64,000 nt of DNA. It comes from Streptomyces sp. NBC_01445 (GTDB lineage: Bacteria > Actinomycetota > Actinomycetes > Streptomycetales > Streptomycetaceae). The notes below the pieces were generated by a model. It saw only the letters and a program-made list of their open reading frames with translations, was not told the DNA's origin and did not search any database. Each line of letters begins with the position of its first letter. The first letter of the stretch is position 1. Positions 16,288 through 24,333 of this stretch are shown here, piece by piece. The translations under genes were made by a program, and so were the position numbers. The DNA lies in NCBI RefSeq assembly GCF_035918235.1, contig NZ_CP109485.1, positions 1,178,001-1,242,000 of the forward strand, in the 5' to 3' direction.

Positions 16288-17781
16288 TCACGCTCCTTCG
16301 AGGGCCTTGTCCGTCCGCCCGGTCGTGCCGCTGACGGACTTGTGCCCTCCATTGTCCGCCGCGTCGGCAGGGACGGTGAACGCCGCCGCTATCACCACGA
16401 GGGCGACCGCACCGGCCATGAGGAAGGCCATCTGATAGCCGCGCAGTGCGGGGAAGCCGGCGCCGGTGGCGTGGTGGACGAGGATCGCTGCGACGGCGGC
16501 GCTCGAAACGGCCTGGCCGATCGTCCGCATCAGGACGTTCACGCCGTTCGCGGACGCTGTCTGGCCCGCGGGAACGGCCCGCAGGATGAGGGTGGGCAGC
16601 GCCGAGTACGCGAACGTGGTGCCGGTCGACACGATCGCGGCACCCAGGACGATCACCCACAGGTCGCGGCTGTCCGCGATGCGGACGACATAGCCGAGCG
16701 CCATCGCGGCGCCGCCGATGGCGAGGCTCACGCGGGGGCCGCGCGCGGCGGAGACGCGGGCCGACACCGGCGAGAGAAGCAGCATGATCACGCCGTTGGG
16801 CAGCAGGCACAGGCCGGTCTGCACGATGGAGAGGCCGAGCCCGTAACCGCTGGACCTGGGCGCCTGGACCAGCTGCGCCGTGACGAGCGAATTGGCGTAG
16901 AAGGCGAATCCGGCGAGCAGGGCGGCGAGGTGCGGCAGGCCGACGCGGCGGCCCACGGCGAGCCGGAGGTCCACCAGCGGACGGTCGGCCCGCAGCTGCT
17001 GCCACGACCACAGCGCGAGGATCACGACGGCGCCGGCGAACAGGCCGACCACGCGGGCGCTGCCCCAGCCCCACTGGCCGCCCTGTGACACGGCGAGCAG
17101 CAGGCAGACGAGGCCGCCGGCGAGCCCGGCCGCGCCGAGTGTGTCGAAGCGGCCCGGTTCGCGTACGGGCGACTCACGCACGGCCCAGCAGGCGAGCGCG
17201 AGGCCGAGCGCGCCGAGGGCGCTGGTCGCCCAGAACATGACGTGCCAGTTCGCGTACTGGACGATCAGGGCGGCGAGCGGCAGGCCGAGCGCGGCGCCGA
17301 TCCCGACGGTCGAGCTCATGAGGGCGACCGCGGATCCCGTGCGATGGGGCGGGAGTTCGTCGCGCAGGATGCTGATGGAGAGCGGAACGACCGCGGCGGC
17401 CGCGCCCTGGAGCGCGCGGGCCGCGATCAGGACACGGATGTCGGAGGTGAGCGCGCACAGCACCGACCCGCCGGTCATCAGCCCCAGCGCGAGCAGCAGC
17501 ACGCGCCGCTTGCCGTACATGTCGCCCGCCCTGCCGAGCACGGGGGTGAGGACGGCGCCGGCGAGGAGGGTCGCGGTGACTGTCCAGGAAACGGCGCCGG
17601 GCGAGGCTCCGGTCAGCCGGGGCAGGTCGGGCAGCAGCGGGACCACGACCGTCTGCATGACGGCCATGAGGATGCCGCCGAAGGCGAGGACCGGGATCGT
17701 CAGCCGGCCGCGCAGGCCAGGCAGAGGAGCCATTTCGGGGCTTATGTCGGTATTCATGTCGGGGTTTATCGGGGGCTCCAT
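16288..17781 (-). CDS. DHA2-family 14-TM drug efflux MFS transporter
   Basis: A 497-residue exporter. The first helices carry LMAVMQTVVVPLLPDLPR and the loop motif GRAGDMYGKRRVLLLALGLMTGGSVLCAL; motif C is near GIGAALGLPLAALIV. The hydrophobic pattern gives 14 helices, as in drug/proton antiporters of the EmrB/QacA group. Start ATG 17781 has GGAG about 5 bp upstream. The gene heads the operon with TetR and a nucleotidyltransferase, and two tandem palindromic operators lie 43-83 bp before the start. Substrates are unknown. Confidence 0.87.
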   Translation of the reverse strand: MEPPINPDMNTDISPEMAPLPGLRGRLTIPVLAFGGILMAVMQTVVVPLLPDLPRLTGASPGAVSWTVTATLLAGAVLTPVLGRAGDMYGKRRVLLLALGLMTGGSVLCALTSDIRVLIAARALQGAAAAVVPLSISILRDELPPHRTGSAVALMSSTVGIGAALGLPLAALIVQYANWHVMFWATSALGALGLALACWAVRESPVREPGRFDTLGAAGLAGGLVCLLLAVSQGGQWGWGSARVVGLFAGAVVILALWSWQQLRADRPLVDLRLAVGRRVGLPHLAALLAGFAFYANSLVTAQLVQAPRSSGYGLGLSIVQTGLCLLPNGVIMLLLSPVSARVSAARGPRVSLAIGGAAMALGYVVRIADSRDLWVIVLGAAIVSTGTTFAYSALPTLILRAVPAGQTASANGVNVLMRTIGQAVSSAAVAAILVHHATGAGFPALRGYQMAFLMAGAVALVVIAAAFTVPADAADNGGHKSVSGTTGRTDKALEGA

Positions 17782-17823
17782 GGACGCTCCAGTGGACGCC
17801 TCCAGGGCGGGGGCGGGAGGTGT

Positions 17824-17864
17824 GGTGAATTCCTATTCACCTTTGTGGTGAATCAGTATTCACC
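17824..17864. promoter_or_regulatory. Two tandem palindromic operators before the efflux operon
   Basis: GGTGAATTCCTATTCACC (17824-17841) and GGTGAATCAGTATTCACC (17847-17864) are both 18-bp palindromes with GGTGAA-N6-TTCACC arms, separated by TTTGT so that centres are 23 bp apart on the same helix face to within about 2 bp. The repeated GGTGAAT half-site and position upstream of the pump gene make this the likely binding site of the operon's TetR. Confidence 0.75.
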
Positions 17865-17933
17865 AGAGCCCTCGCATATGGCCAGAGCAACCGAACGAAG
17901 CCCGCACATACCCCTGCATACCAGCCCGAAAAG

Positions 17934-18480
17934 TCAGCCCGTCGCCTCCTCGCGCACCGCATCGACGAACCCCTGGAGGGCCTGCTGCGAGGGGGCCGTG
18001 TCGCGGGTGGCAGCACAGATCACCCGGATCCCCTCCGGTTTGCGGACCTTGCGCAGGACGACATCGGGGGTGCCGGTTCCTCAAACCCATCAGAGGCATC
18101 AGCCCGATGCTCATTCCGGCGGCGATGAAGCCCTGAGCGGTCGCATAGCCCTGACTTGCGACGGAGAAATCGGGGCCGAATCCGGCGGCGGCGCAGGCGT
18201 CGCGGACGATTTCGTGGCAGGGGCCCGCGACGCCCTCGGTGTCGACCCAGGGTTCGCCGGCGAGCTCGGCGAAGTCGATGGCGCGCCGTTCGGTGAGCGG
18301 GTGGTTCCTGGGCTCGGACGAGGCACGACCAGTGCGGCGACGGTCGGCTGTCTCCGGCCCGTCGTCTCGGTGGCGCTGGGCGCCGTCGTGCTCGGCGAGG
18401 GCCCTGTCGGCGCGGGTGGTGACGGGGGTGGCGGTCGGGCCGGCCGGGGTGGGGACGACGCGCAGGGCTACGGCCCGCGA
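17934..18480 (-). pseudogene. Decayed LysR-family regulator
   Basis: The minus strand carries the C-terminal two thirds of a LysR effector domain split over frames. One frame has PRNHPLTERRAIDFAELAG and then GFIAAGMSIGLMPLMGLR; the following piece, DVVLRKVRKPEGIRVICAAT to a stop at 17934, is in another frame. A third frame gives PTVAALVVPRP just before PRNHP. No N-terminal HTH is visible before the divergent oxidoreductase gene at 18553. The order and content are LysR, but at least two frameshifts and loss of the DNA-binding domain make it nonfunctional. It was probably the divergent regulator of the oxidoreductase. Confidence 0.75.
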
Positions 18481-18552
18481 GGTGACGCCCGGCGTCTCTG
18501 CGGGGGCGGCGATTCCTGTTCCGGCCGCGGACCGCCAGCCATACTGCCGACC

Positions 18553-19479
18553 ATGACTTCTGATGCCACCATCCTTCGCGTCGGGCTCGTCGGCACCGGC
18601 ACCTGGGCCTCGAAGACGCACGCCGCCGCACTGCGCGCCCACCCCGGGACGGATCTCGTGGGTGTCTGGGGGCGCAGGCCCCAGGCTGCGGCCGAGGTCG
18701 CCGCCGCCCATGGGACGCAGGTGTTCGAGGACGTCGACGAGCTGTTCGCGGCGTGCGACGCGGTGGCGTTCGCGGTGCCGCCGGACGTGCAGGCGCCACT
18801 CGCCGCGCGGGCCGCCACAGCGGGCTGCCATCTTCTCCTCGACAAGCCGCTGGCCACGTCGGTGCCCGCGGCCAGGGAGATCGTGGACGCCGTGCGGGCC
18901 GCCGGGGTGGCGTCCATCGTGTTCTTCACGATGCGCTTCGCGAGCGTCACCTCGGGCTGGCTGGCCCAACAGGCCGCCGAGGGCGGCTGGTTCACGGGCC
19001 GGGCCGACTGGTACGGGTCCCTGTACACCCCAGGCGACACCTCGGAGCTGACCGCGTCGCCGTGGCGGGTCGGGCGCGGAGCCCTGTGGGACGTCGGCCC
19101 GCACGCCCTGTCCGTACTGCTTCCCGTGCTCGGGGACGTCACGTCCGTGACGGCCGCGCGGGGCCCGGCGGACACCGTGCATCTGGTCCTCGCGCACGCC
19201 TCGGGCGCGTCCGCCACGGCGGCGCTGAGTCTGACCACACCGGCGAAGGCGGCGGGCGTCGCCGTGGAGCTGCGCGGGGAGTCCGGCATCGCGTCGATGC
19301 CGACGGGCGGCGAGTCGGTCGACGCGTTCGGGGCGGCGATCGACGCGCTCCTGGAATCCGTGCACACGGGCCGGCCGCACGCCTGCGACGCCGCGTTCGC
19401 GCTGCGCGTCACGGAGATCCTCGCGGCGGCTGAGGCCAGTCTCGCGTCACCCGGCGGCGAACCAGGCCCCGGCGAGTGA
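18553..19479 (+). CDS. Gfo/Idh/MocA-family NAD(P)-dependent oxidoreductase
   Basis: A 308-residue sugar- or inositol-type dehydrogenase. The Rossmann motif VGLVGTGTWASKTHAAAL starts near residue 8; LLLDKPLATSVPAAREI carries the conserved D/E-K-P catalytic Lys; WDVGPHALSVLLPVLGDV includes the conserved D-x-x-x-H motif. The substrate cannot be read. ATG 18553 follows CCGACC with a weak ribosome site. It is divergent from the LysR remnant, and its last 33 bp overlap the convergent APH-like gene. Confidence 0.82.
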   Translation: MTSDATILRVGLVGTGTWASKTHAAALRAHPGTDLVGVWGRRPQAAAEVAAAHGTQVFEDVDELFAACDAVAFAVPPDVQAPLAARAATAGCHLLLDKPLATSVPAAREIVDAVRAAGVASIVFFTMRFASVTSGWLAQQAAEGGWFTGRADWYGSLYTPGDTSELTASPWRVGRGALWDVGPHALSVLLPVLGDVTSVTAARGPADTVHLVLAHASGASATAALSLTTPAKAAGVAVELRGESGIASMPTGGESVDAFGAAIDALLESVHTGRPHACDAAFALRVTEILAAAEASLASPGGEPGPGE

Positions 19480-20370
19480 GTCGAGCGTCGCCTCCGGCGG
19501 CGCGGGCAGTTCTCGCAGGTACCAGGGCAGATCGCTGTACACGTGCAGGAGTGTGTACGCCATCACGGTGCGGGGCGCGAACTCGCGGCCGTAGGCCTCG
19601 GTGAAGCGGGTCATCAGGCGCGGGTCGGCCCGGGTGACGAACAGGCCGACGGCCACGAAGTCGTACGCCGGGTCGCCGATCATGGCGGGCTCGAAGTCGA
19701 GGAGTCCGGTCAGCTTGCGGTCCCGAGGGCCGATGACGAGGTGCTGACGCATGAACTCCGTGTGCAGCAGGGCGCGTTCGGGCCCGCACGGCAGCGTGAC
19801 GGAGTCGAGGAAGGCGGGGATCTGTTCCAACCAGCTCTCGGCAAGGCCGTGTTCGCGCTGCTGCTGTACGGCGCCTGCGCGCTGCTTGCGCACGAACGTG
19901 TCCCAGTCCTCCGGTCCCACCGCGCCGGCGAGGGGCGTGGGGTCGAGGGCATGCAGTGCGGCGAGGCATGCTCCGGCCTCGTCGACGATGCGGTCCTGGT
20001 CGGCGCGCGGGATGCCGGGCCAGGCCACGGCCAGGTCCGCGCCGGGCAGCCGGGACATCAAGATGTAGAGCCACCCGTTCTCGTATGCCCCCGCCGAGCG
20101 GACCTCGGGGGTGGGGACGGGCAGCCGGCCTTCGAGGTGGGCGAGGACCCGGGCCTCGGTGGCACCGTCCTCCGCGGAGGCGGCCGGGAACAGTTTCAGG
20201 ACGTGCTCGTCACCGACGGCGTAGACGGGCTGGGTGCCCCCTTCGTAGCGCGTCAGCGGGAGGCCGGTGAGGCCGAGCCGGGCGCAGAGGTCGTCCGCTC
20301 CCCGCCGCATGACCGCTTCGTCGGAGACCACGGCGTCCCATTGTTCGTCGGTTTCCACCAGGGGCAGCAT
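19447..20370 (-). CDS. APH/ChoK-family phosphotransferase with altered catalytic loop
   Basis: A 307-residue kinase-like fold. The N-lobe ends with LKLFPAASAEDGATEARVLAHL, and the C-lobe has LHTEFMRQHLVIG and LTGLLDFEPAMIGDPAYDFVAV. The second motif supplies the metal-binding Asp (L-L-D-F-E-P). The catalytic loop is H-T-E where aminoglycoside and choline kinases have H-G-D, with H in place of the usual N four residues on, so the standard general base is replaced by Glu. It may belong to a divergent subfamily or be non-catalytic. Start ATG 20370 gives a normal N-terminus. Its 3' end overlaps the oxidoreductase gene by 33 bp. Confidence 0.75.
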   Translation of the reverse strand: MLPLVETDEQWDAVVSDEAVMRRGADDLCARLGLTGLPLTRYEGGTQPVYAVGDEHVLKLFPAASAEDGATEARVLAHLEGRLPVPTPEVRSAGAYENGWLYILMSRLPGADLAVAWPGIPRADQDRIVDEAGACLAALHALDPTPLAGAVGPEDWDTFVRKQRAGAVQQQREHGLAESWLEQIPAFLDSVTLPCGPERALLHTEFMRQHLVIGPRDRKLTGLLDFEPAMIGDPAYDFVAVGLFVTRADPRLMTRFTEAYGREFAPRTVMAYTLLHVYSDLPWYLRELPAPPEATLDSLAGAWFAAG

Positions 20371-20524
20371 GGCCCGCACCCTAGGGCGCGCGCCGGAGGG
20401 CCTCAACGGGAATTCGGCGCCCTTGTCTGCCGAGAGCGGGTCCCGCCCCGGGTCTTGACCCGCGCCGCCCCTTCGGGGTCCGATCACTCGTGGCCCCGTC
20501 GCGCGACCCAGGGACTGTGACCGC

Positions 20525-21775
20525 ATGACTTTGCAGATCAGCGCCACCAACCCCGAACACCCGGCCCTCCTCCTCGAACTCCCCTGGCACGTCCCTCTGG
20601 AGCAGTGGCCGGACGAATATCTGGTGCCGCTCCCCCGCGGCATCTCGCGGCACGTCGTGCGCTACGCCCGCGCGGGCAGCGAGGTCGTCGCCGTGAAGGA
20701 ACTCGCCGAGCGGCCGGCGCTGCGCGAGTACGAGCTTCTGCGCACCCTCGACCGACTCGCGATACCCGCCGTCGACCCCCTCGCCGTGGTCACCGGCCGC
20801 ACCGATGCCGAAGGCGCGCCCCTCGAACCCGTCCTCATCACCCGCCACTTGGGCGGCTCGCTCCCCTACCGCTCCATGTTCGAGACGACGATGCGCCCCG
20901 GCACCGTGCACCGCCTCATGGACGCCCTCGCCGTCCTCCTCGTACGGCTGCATCTGGCGGGGTTCGCCTGGGGGGACTGCTCGCTGTCCAACACCCTGTT
21001 CCGCAGGGACGCGGGCGCGTACGCCGCCTACCTCGTGGACGCCGAGACCGGGGAGCTGCACCCCCGGCTCAGCGACGGGCAACGGGCGTACGACATCGAG
21101 CTCGCCCGGGTCAACATCAGCGGCGAGATGCTCGACCTGGAGGCGTCGGGCGCGCTGCATCCGTCCATCGACCCGATCGCGTTCGGCACGGAGATCGGGG
21201 AGCGGTACGACGCACTCTGGAGGGAGCTGACGCGTACCTCCGTCTACCCGGCCGGCAAGCACCACTACATGGAGCGCCGCATCCGCCGTCTCAACGACCT
21301 TGGCTTCGACGTCGCGGAGATGCAGATCTCGCACGCGGACCAGGGGGACACGGTCACGTTCGTGCCCAAGGTCGTGGACGCGGGCCATCACCAGCGTCAA
21401 CTCCTGCGCCTCACCGGCATGGACGCCGAGGAGAACCAGGCCCGTCGTCTCCTGAACGACCTGGAGAGCTGGATGGCCACGCAGGACGACTACGCGCCGG
21501 GCGATCCTCCCCCGAGTTCTCGGCCGCACTCGAACAGGGGGGACCCCCATGGCGCGCGCGCCGAGGTCCTCGCCCACCGTTGGGTACGCGACGTGTTCCG
21601 GCCGACCGTGCGCGCGGTACGCGACCACGTGCCGGACCGGACGGACGCGGCCGAGCTCTACCACGAGCTCCTCGAACACCGCTGGTACCTGTCCGAGCGG
21701 GCGCAGCACGACATCGGTCTCGACGCGGCGGTCACGGACTACGTCAAGAACATCGCCGGCCGCTCGCGGCCCTGA
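20525..21775 (+). CDS. DUF4032 protein with lipopolysaccharide-kinase-like N-lobe
   Basis: A 416-residue protein. The N-terminal half resembles an atypical kinase (VVRYARAGSEVVAVKELAERPALREYELL, then GFAWGDCSLSNTLFRRDAGAYAAYLVDAETGEL), and the middle and C-terminus match DUF4032 (KHHYMERRIRRLNDLGFDV, RLLNDLESWMATQDDY). Function is unknown. At residues about 327-340 the sequence PPSSRPHSNRGDP interrupts an otherwise smooth segment and is encoded by a palindromic insertion that keeps the frame; see the repeat entry at 21506. GC and codon use match the neighbours. Confidence 0.8.
   Translation: MTLQISATNPEHPALLLELPWHVPLEQWPDEYLVPLPRGISRHVVRYARAGSEVVAVKELAERPALREYELLRTLDRLAIPAVDPLAVVTGRTDAEGAPLEPVLITRHLGGSLPYRSMFETTMRPGTVHRLMDALAVLLVRLHLAGFAWGDCSLSNTLFRRDAGAYAAYLVDAETGELHPRLSDGQRAYDIELARVNISGEMLDLEASGALHPSIDPIAFGTEIGERYDALWRELTRTSVYPAGKHHYMERRIRRLNDLGFDVAEMQISHADQGDTVTFVPKVVDAGHHQRQLLRLTGMDAEENQARRLLNDLESWMATQDDYAPGDPPPSSRPHSNRGDPHGARAEVLAHRWVRDVFRPTVRAVRDHVPDRTDAAELYHELLEHRWYLSERAQHDIGLDAAVTDYVKNIAGRSRP
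21506..21550. repeat. Palindromic Streptomyces-type repeat inserted in frame
   Basis: CCTCCCCCGAGTTC (21506-21519) and GAACAGGGGGGACC (21532-21545) form an imperfect hairpin with a 12-nt loop. The unit resembles the short CCTCCCCCGAG...GGGGGACCCCC palindromes I recall between Streptomyces genes. It lies inside the DUF4032 coding region, is flanked by GATCC/GGACCC so that the encoded Gly-Asp-Pro appears on both sides, and adds about 13 codons without shifting the frame. Confidence 0.65.
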
Positions 21776-21868
21776 CCGCACCCGCTACGAAGATCGTGAG
21801 GGACGGAACCGGTGGCGCGGACCCGTCGTGGTACCACCGAGGAAGACGCACGACGAGGGGAGACGGAC

Positions 21869-22918
21869 ATGGCCGGGAGTGTGCGGGTCGACGGGAACAG
21901 CCTGGTGCTGCCGGGCGGTGCGCGGGTGCGGTTCGTGCGCACGCTGCGCCTGCCGGAGACCGGAACGCATCCGCTGCCGCCGGGGCTCGGCGAGTTCCCG
22001 GTGCGGCGGGTCGAGGACTACGCGGACTCGGTGCCGCCTCAGTGGCGGGCGCGCGGCGGCGTGATGCTGCCGATGTATCTGCGCGAGGCGATGTGGCTGA
22101 GCTTCGCGGGAACGGCCGAACCGGCCGCGCTCCAGGTGGGCGTGGGCAAGGTGTGCGCCATCTCGGGGCTGCCGTGGAGCAGCCGGCTGTCCCGGGATCC
22201 GCAGAACTACGTGGTGCTGCCTCGCCAGCCGTGGCTCGACGGCATCAAGTCGGGGGAGGGCACGGTACGGCAGTTCGTGGCGCTGCCCCTGGGGCTCGGC
22301 GCCACGATCGAGGGCCAGGTCACGGGCGAGGAGACCTGGGGCGGGATTCAGCTCCAGGCCTTCACCCTGAGCGAGCCGGCGCTGGGGGCTTGGCGCGCGG
22401 AGGAGGCCCGCAAGCGGGAGGCCGCGCGGGCGATGCCGCCTGCGCCCGGCGGCATGCAGTGGATGGGGGCCTCCTCCGGCGGCTACGGGGCCGCGCCCAT
22501 GCCGGCCGCGCCGGGTGCGGCGCCGCAGGCTCAGGCGGCGCGTTCGATGGGTCTCGGCGCGGGCGGCACGATGCGCCAGCAGGTGTTCCGGGACGACCGG
22601 CCCGCGTCCGACTGGGCCGAAACGGCCGCGGGCCGCGTGTTCGTGCACCTCGTGACGCCGCCGGACTGGCGCCGCATCACGGGCGAGGAGCCGCCGCCGT
22701 CGCCGGTGGACCGGGCCGCGTACACGAGGGCGGGGCTGCCCTGGTTCGACTACTACGACGAGAGCGCGGAGGATCTCGCGCCGACGGACACGCTGGGGGC
22801 GGTGAAGCCCGCGGGTGAGTGGCTCGGCGACGACCACGAACCGTGGCAGGCGCCGGGAGCGCACCAGGTCAAGCCCCTGGGGGACGCGGGCAAGCCGGTG
22901 GAGGACGGCGACTGGTGA
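21869..22918 (+). CDS. Conserved hypothetical protein
   Basis: A 349-residue protein with no signal peptide or membrane segment. Residues 1-195 are compact (LPGGARVRFVRTLRLPETG, then MLPMYLREAMWLSFAGTAEPAALQVGVGKVCAISG), followed by a low-complexity Ala/Pro/Gly linker at about 200-250 and an acidic C-terminal region ending VEDGDW. The first part looks like an actinobacterial family of unknown role. ATG 21869 follows GAGGGGAG at good spacing and was preferred over an in-frame ATG at 21812. It lies about 95 bp after the DUF4032 gene and may be co-transcribed. Confidence 0.7.
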   Translation: MAGSVRVDGNSLVLPGGARVRFVRTLRLPETGTHPLPPGLGEFPVRRVEDYADSVPPQWRARGGVMLPMYLREAMWLSFAGTAEPAALQVGVGKVCAISGLPWSSRLSRDPQNYVVLPRQPWLDGIKSGEGTVRQFVALPLGLGATIEGQVTGEETWGGIQLQAFTLSEPALGAWRAEEARKREAARAMPPAPGGMQWMGASSGGYGAAPMPAAPGAAPQAQAARSMGLGAGGTMRQQVFRDDRPASDWAETAAGRVFVHLVTPPDWRRITGEEPPPSPVDRAAYTRAGLPWFDYYDESAEDLAPTDTLGAVKPAGEWLGDDHEPWQAPGAHQVKPLGDAGKPVEDGDW

Positions 22919-23415
22919 GTGCGCTGTACGGCGGGGTCGGTTCGCCAGCCCCGCGCTGCGGCCGGCCCGCGTGCGCGGCAGCTGTTGCGCGGCTGGGCAT
23001 GCGCGGGCGGCCGGTACCGTGGCCGCTACGTAATGGCGAGTGACGGCACCGGCCGCAGCCAGTGAGCCCTTGATCTGCCCGGGAGAAGTGCCCGAACTGG
23101 GCCAAGCGATGCACTTTCCGGTCACATGGATCGGAATATGACAACTGGCCTTGCACTGTTCCCGAAACGGATCCGAGGGTTCGACGGATACCCAACACAG
23201 GGAAATTCAGCCATTTTCGAGCGTCCCGGTCCAGGTGTCCCATCGGCGTGGCCGCGCGGCCCCTGGCGTTCAAACCAGCAGGTCGCCGACCCCACGGGCT
23301 CCATCATGACGCACTGGCTGATCGTTTTCTTCGGGCAATGTTTATTACCAAAGGTGATGGGAGTAATTAGACTGCACTCGCTCAACTCGGCGTGGACCTC
23401 AAGGGATTACCCACC
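22919..23415. other. Gene-free stretch with candidate promoter for the MmyB-type gene
   Basis: About 500 bp without a convincing gene. The last 100 bp are AT-richer than their surroundings. TTTATT (23341-23346), 17 bp and TAATTA (23364-23369) form a plausible -35/-10 pair about 50 bp before the regulator start. No strong hairpin or direct repeat is visible elsewhere in it. Confidence 0.4.
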
Positions 23416-24243
23416 ATGAACAAGACGGCGCTCCGCGCCCTGCTCCGTGAACGGCGCGCCCTGATAGCCCCCGAATCCCACGGCTTCACCCGCCCCACGG
23501 GCCAGGGTCGGCGCGCCCCTGGCCTCTCCCAGCACCAGGTGGACCAACTGCTCCACCGCACCCTGGGGACGTACCATCGGCTGGAATCGGGGAGTTACCC
23601 GAACCCACCTTCGGAACTGCTGCACGACGTCGCACAGCTCTTCGGCCTCAACGAGCAGGAATGGGTGCTGCTCTGCCGGTACGCACTGCGCCGGGACCCA
23701 CCGGGTCCGCTCCACCCCTCGTCCGGGAAGGAGGTGCCCGGGGTGTGGCAAGAGGCGGTCGACAGCATCGGACACATGGCGTACGTGACCGACGCATCCT
23801 GGGATCTCCTCGCCTGGAACCAGCCCTTCGGCGCCCTCTTCCCCGGCAGTCGCCTACCGGGGAACACGATGCGCTGGATGCTGCTGGATCCCGACGGCCG
23901 CAAGTCCTTGACGAACTGGCACACAGCCTGGGCCCCGTTGGTGATGCCGCAGCTTCGGGCGGCCCTCGTCTCCAGGCCGCGCGACGACACGTTGCGCCAG
24001 ATCGAGAAGGAAGTCCTCGCGGACCCCGAGGCCGCGCCCATCTACGAGTCGGGCGGCGCCTCCATCCACCCCGACGGGGACGAACGCCCCCTGATGCACG
24101 CGGTACACGGTCCCGGCTGGGTGACGATGTGCGCCGCGCAGCCGATGACTGCTCCGGGCGCGCGACTGATCATCCTCGTCTTCCATCCCGGCACACGTCG
24201 CTCCCACGTGCGCAGGCCGATGCTCCGGGTCGGATGGCGGTGA
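23416..24243 (+). CDS. MmyB-type XRE-family transcriptional regulator
   Basis: A 275-residue regulator with an N-terminal XRE helix-turn-helix (LRALLRERRALIAPESHG, then GLSQHQVDQLLHRTLGTYHRLESG) and a C-terminal MmyB ligand-binding domain (VTDASWDLLAWNQPFGALFPGSRLPGN; WVTMCAAQPMTAPGARLIILVFHPG). Actinobacterial members usually act on a neighbouring biosynthetic or redox gene and may bind fatty-acid-like ligands. I chose ATG 23416 over the in-frame 23392. It ends 90 bp before a type III polyketide synthase on the same strand, its most likely target or operon partner. Confidence 0.82.
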   Translation: MNKTALRALLRERRALIAPESHGFTRPTGQGRRAPGLSQHQVDQLLHRTLGTYHRLESGSYPNPPSELLHDVAQLFGLNEQEWVLLCRYALRRDPPGPLHPSSGKEVPGVWQEAVDSIGHMAYVTDASWDLLAWNQPFGALFPGSRLPGNTMRWMLLDPDGRKSLTNWHTAWAPLVMPQLRAALVSRPRDDTLRQIEKEVLADPEAAPIYESGGASIHPDGDERPLMHAVHGPGWVTMCAAQPMTAPGARLIILVFHPGTRRSHVRRPMLRVGWR

Positions 24244-24333
24244 TCAAGGTCCGTCCAGTCGGGACGGGTGAATCGCGGTGAAGTACGTTGAGCGGCACCC
24301 CCCACATACCGACCCAGCCCTGTGGGAGACACC

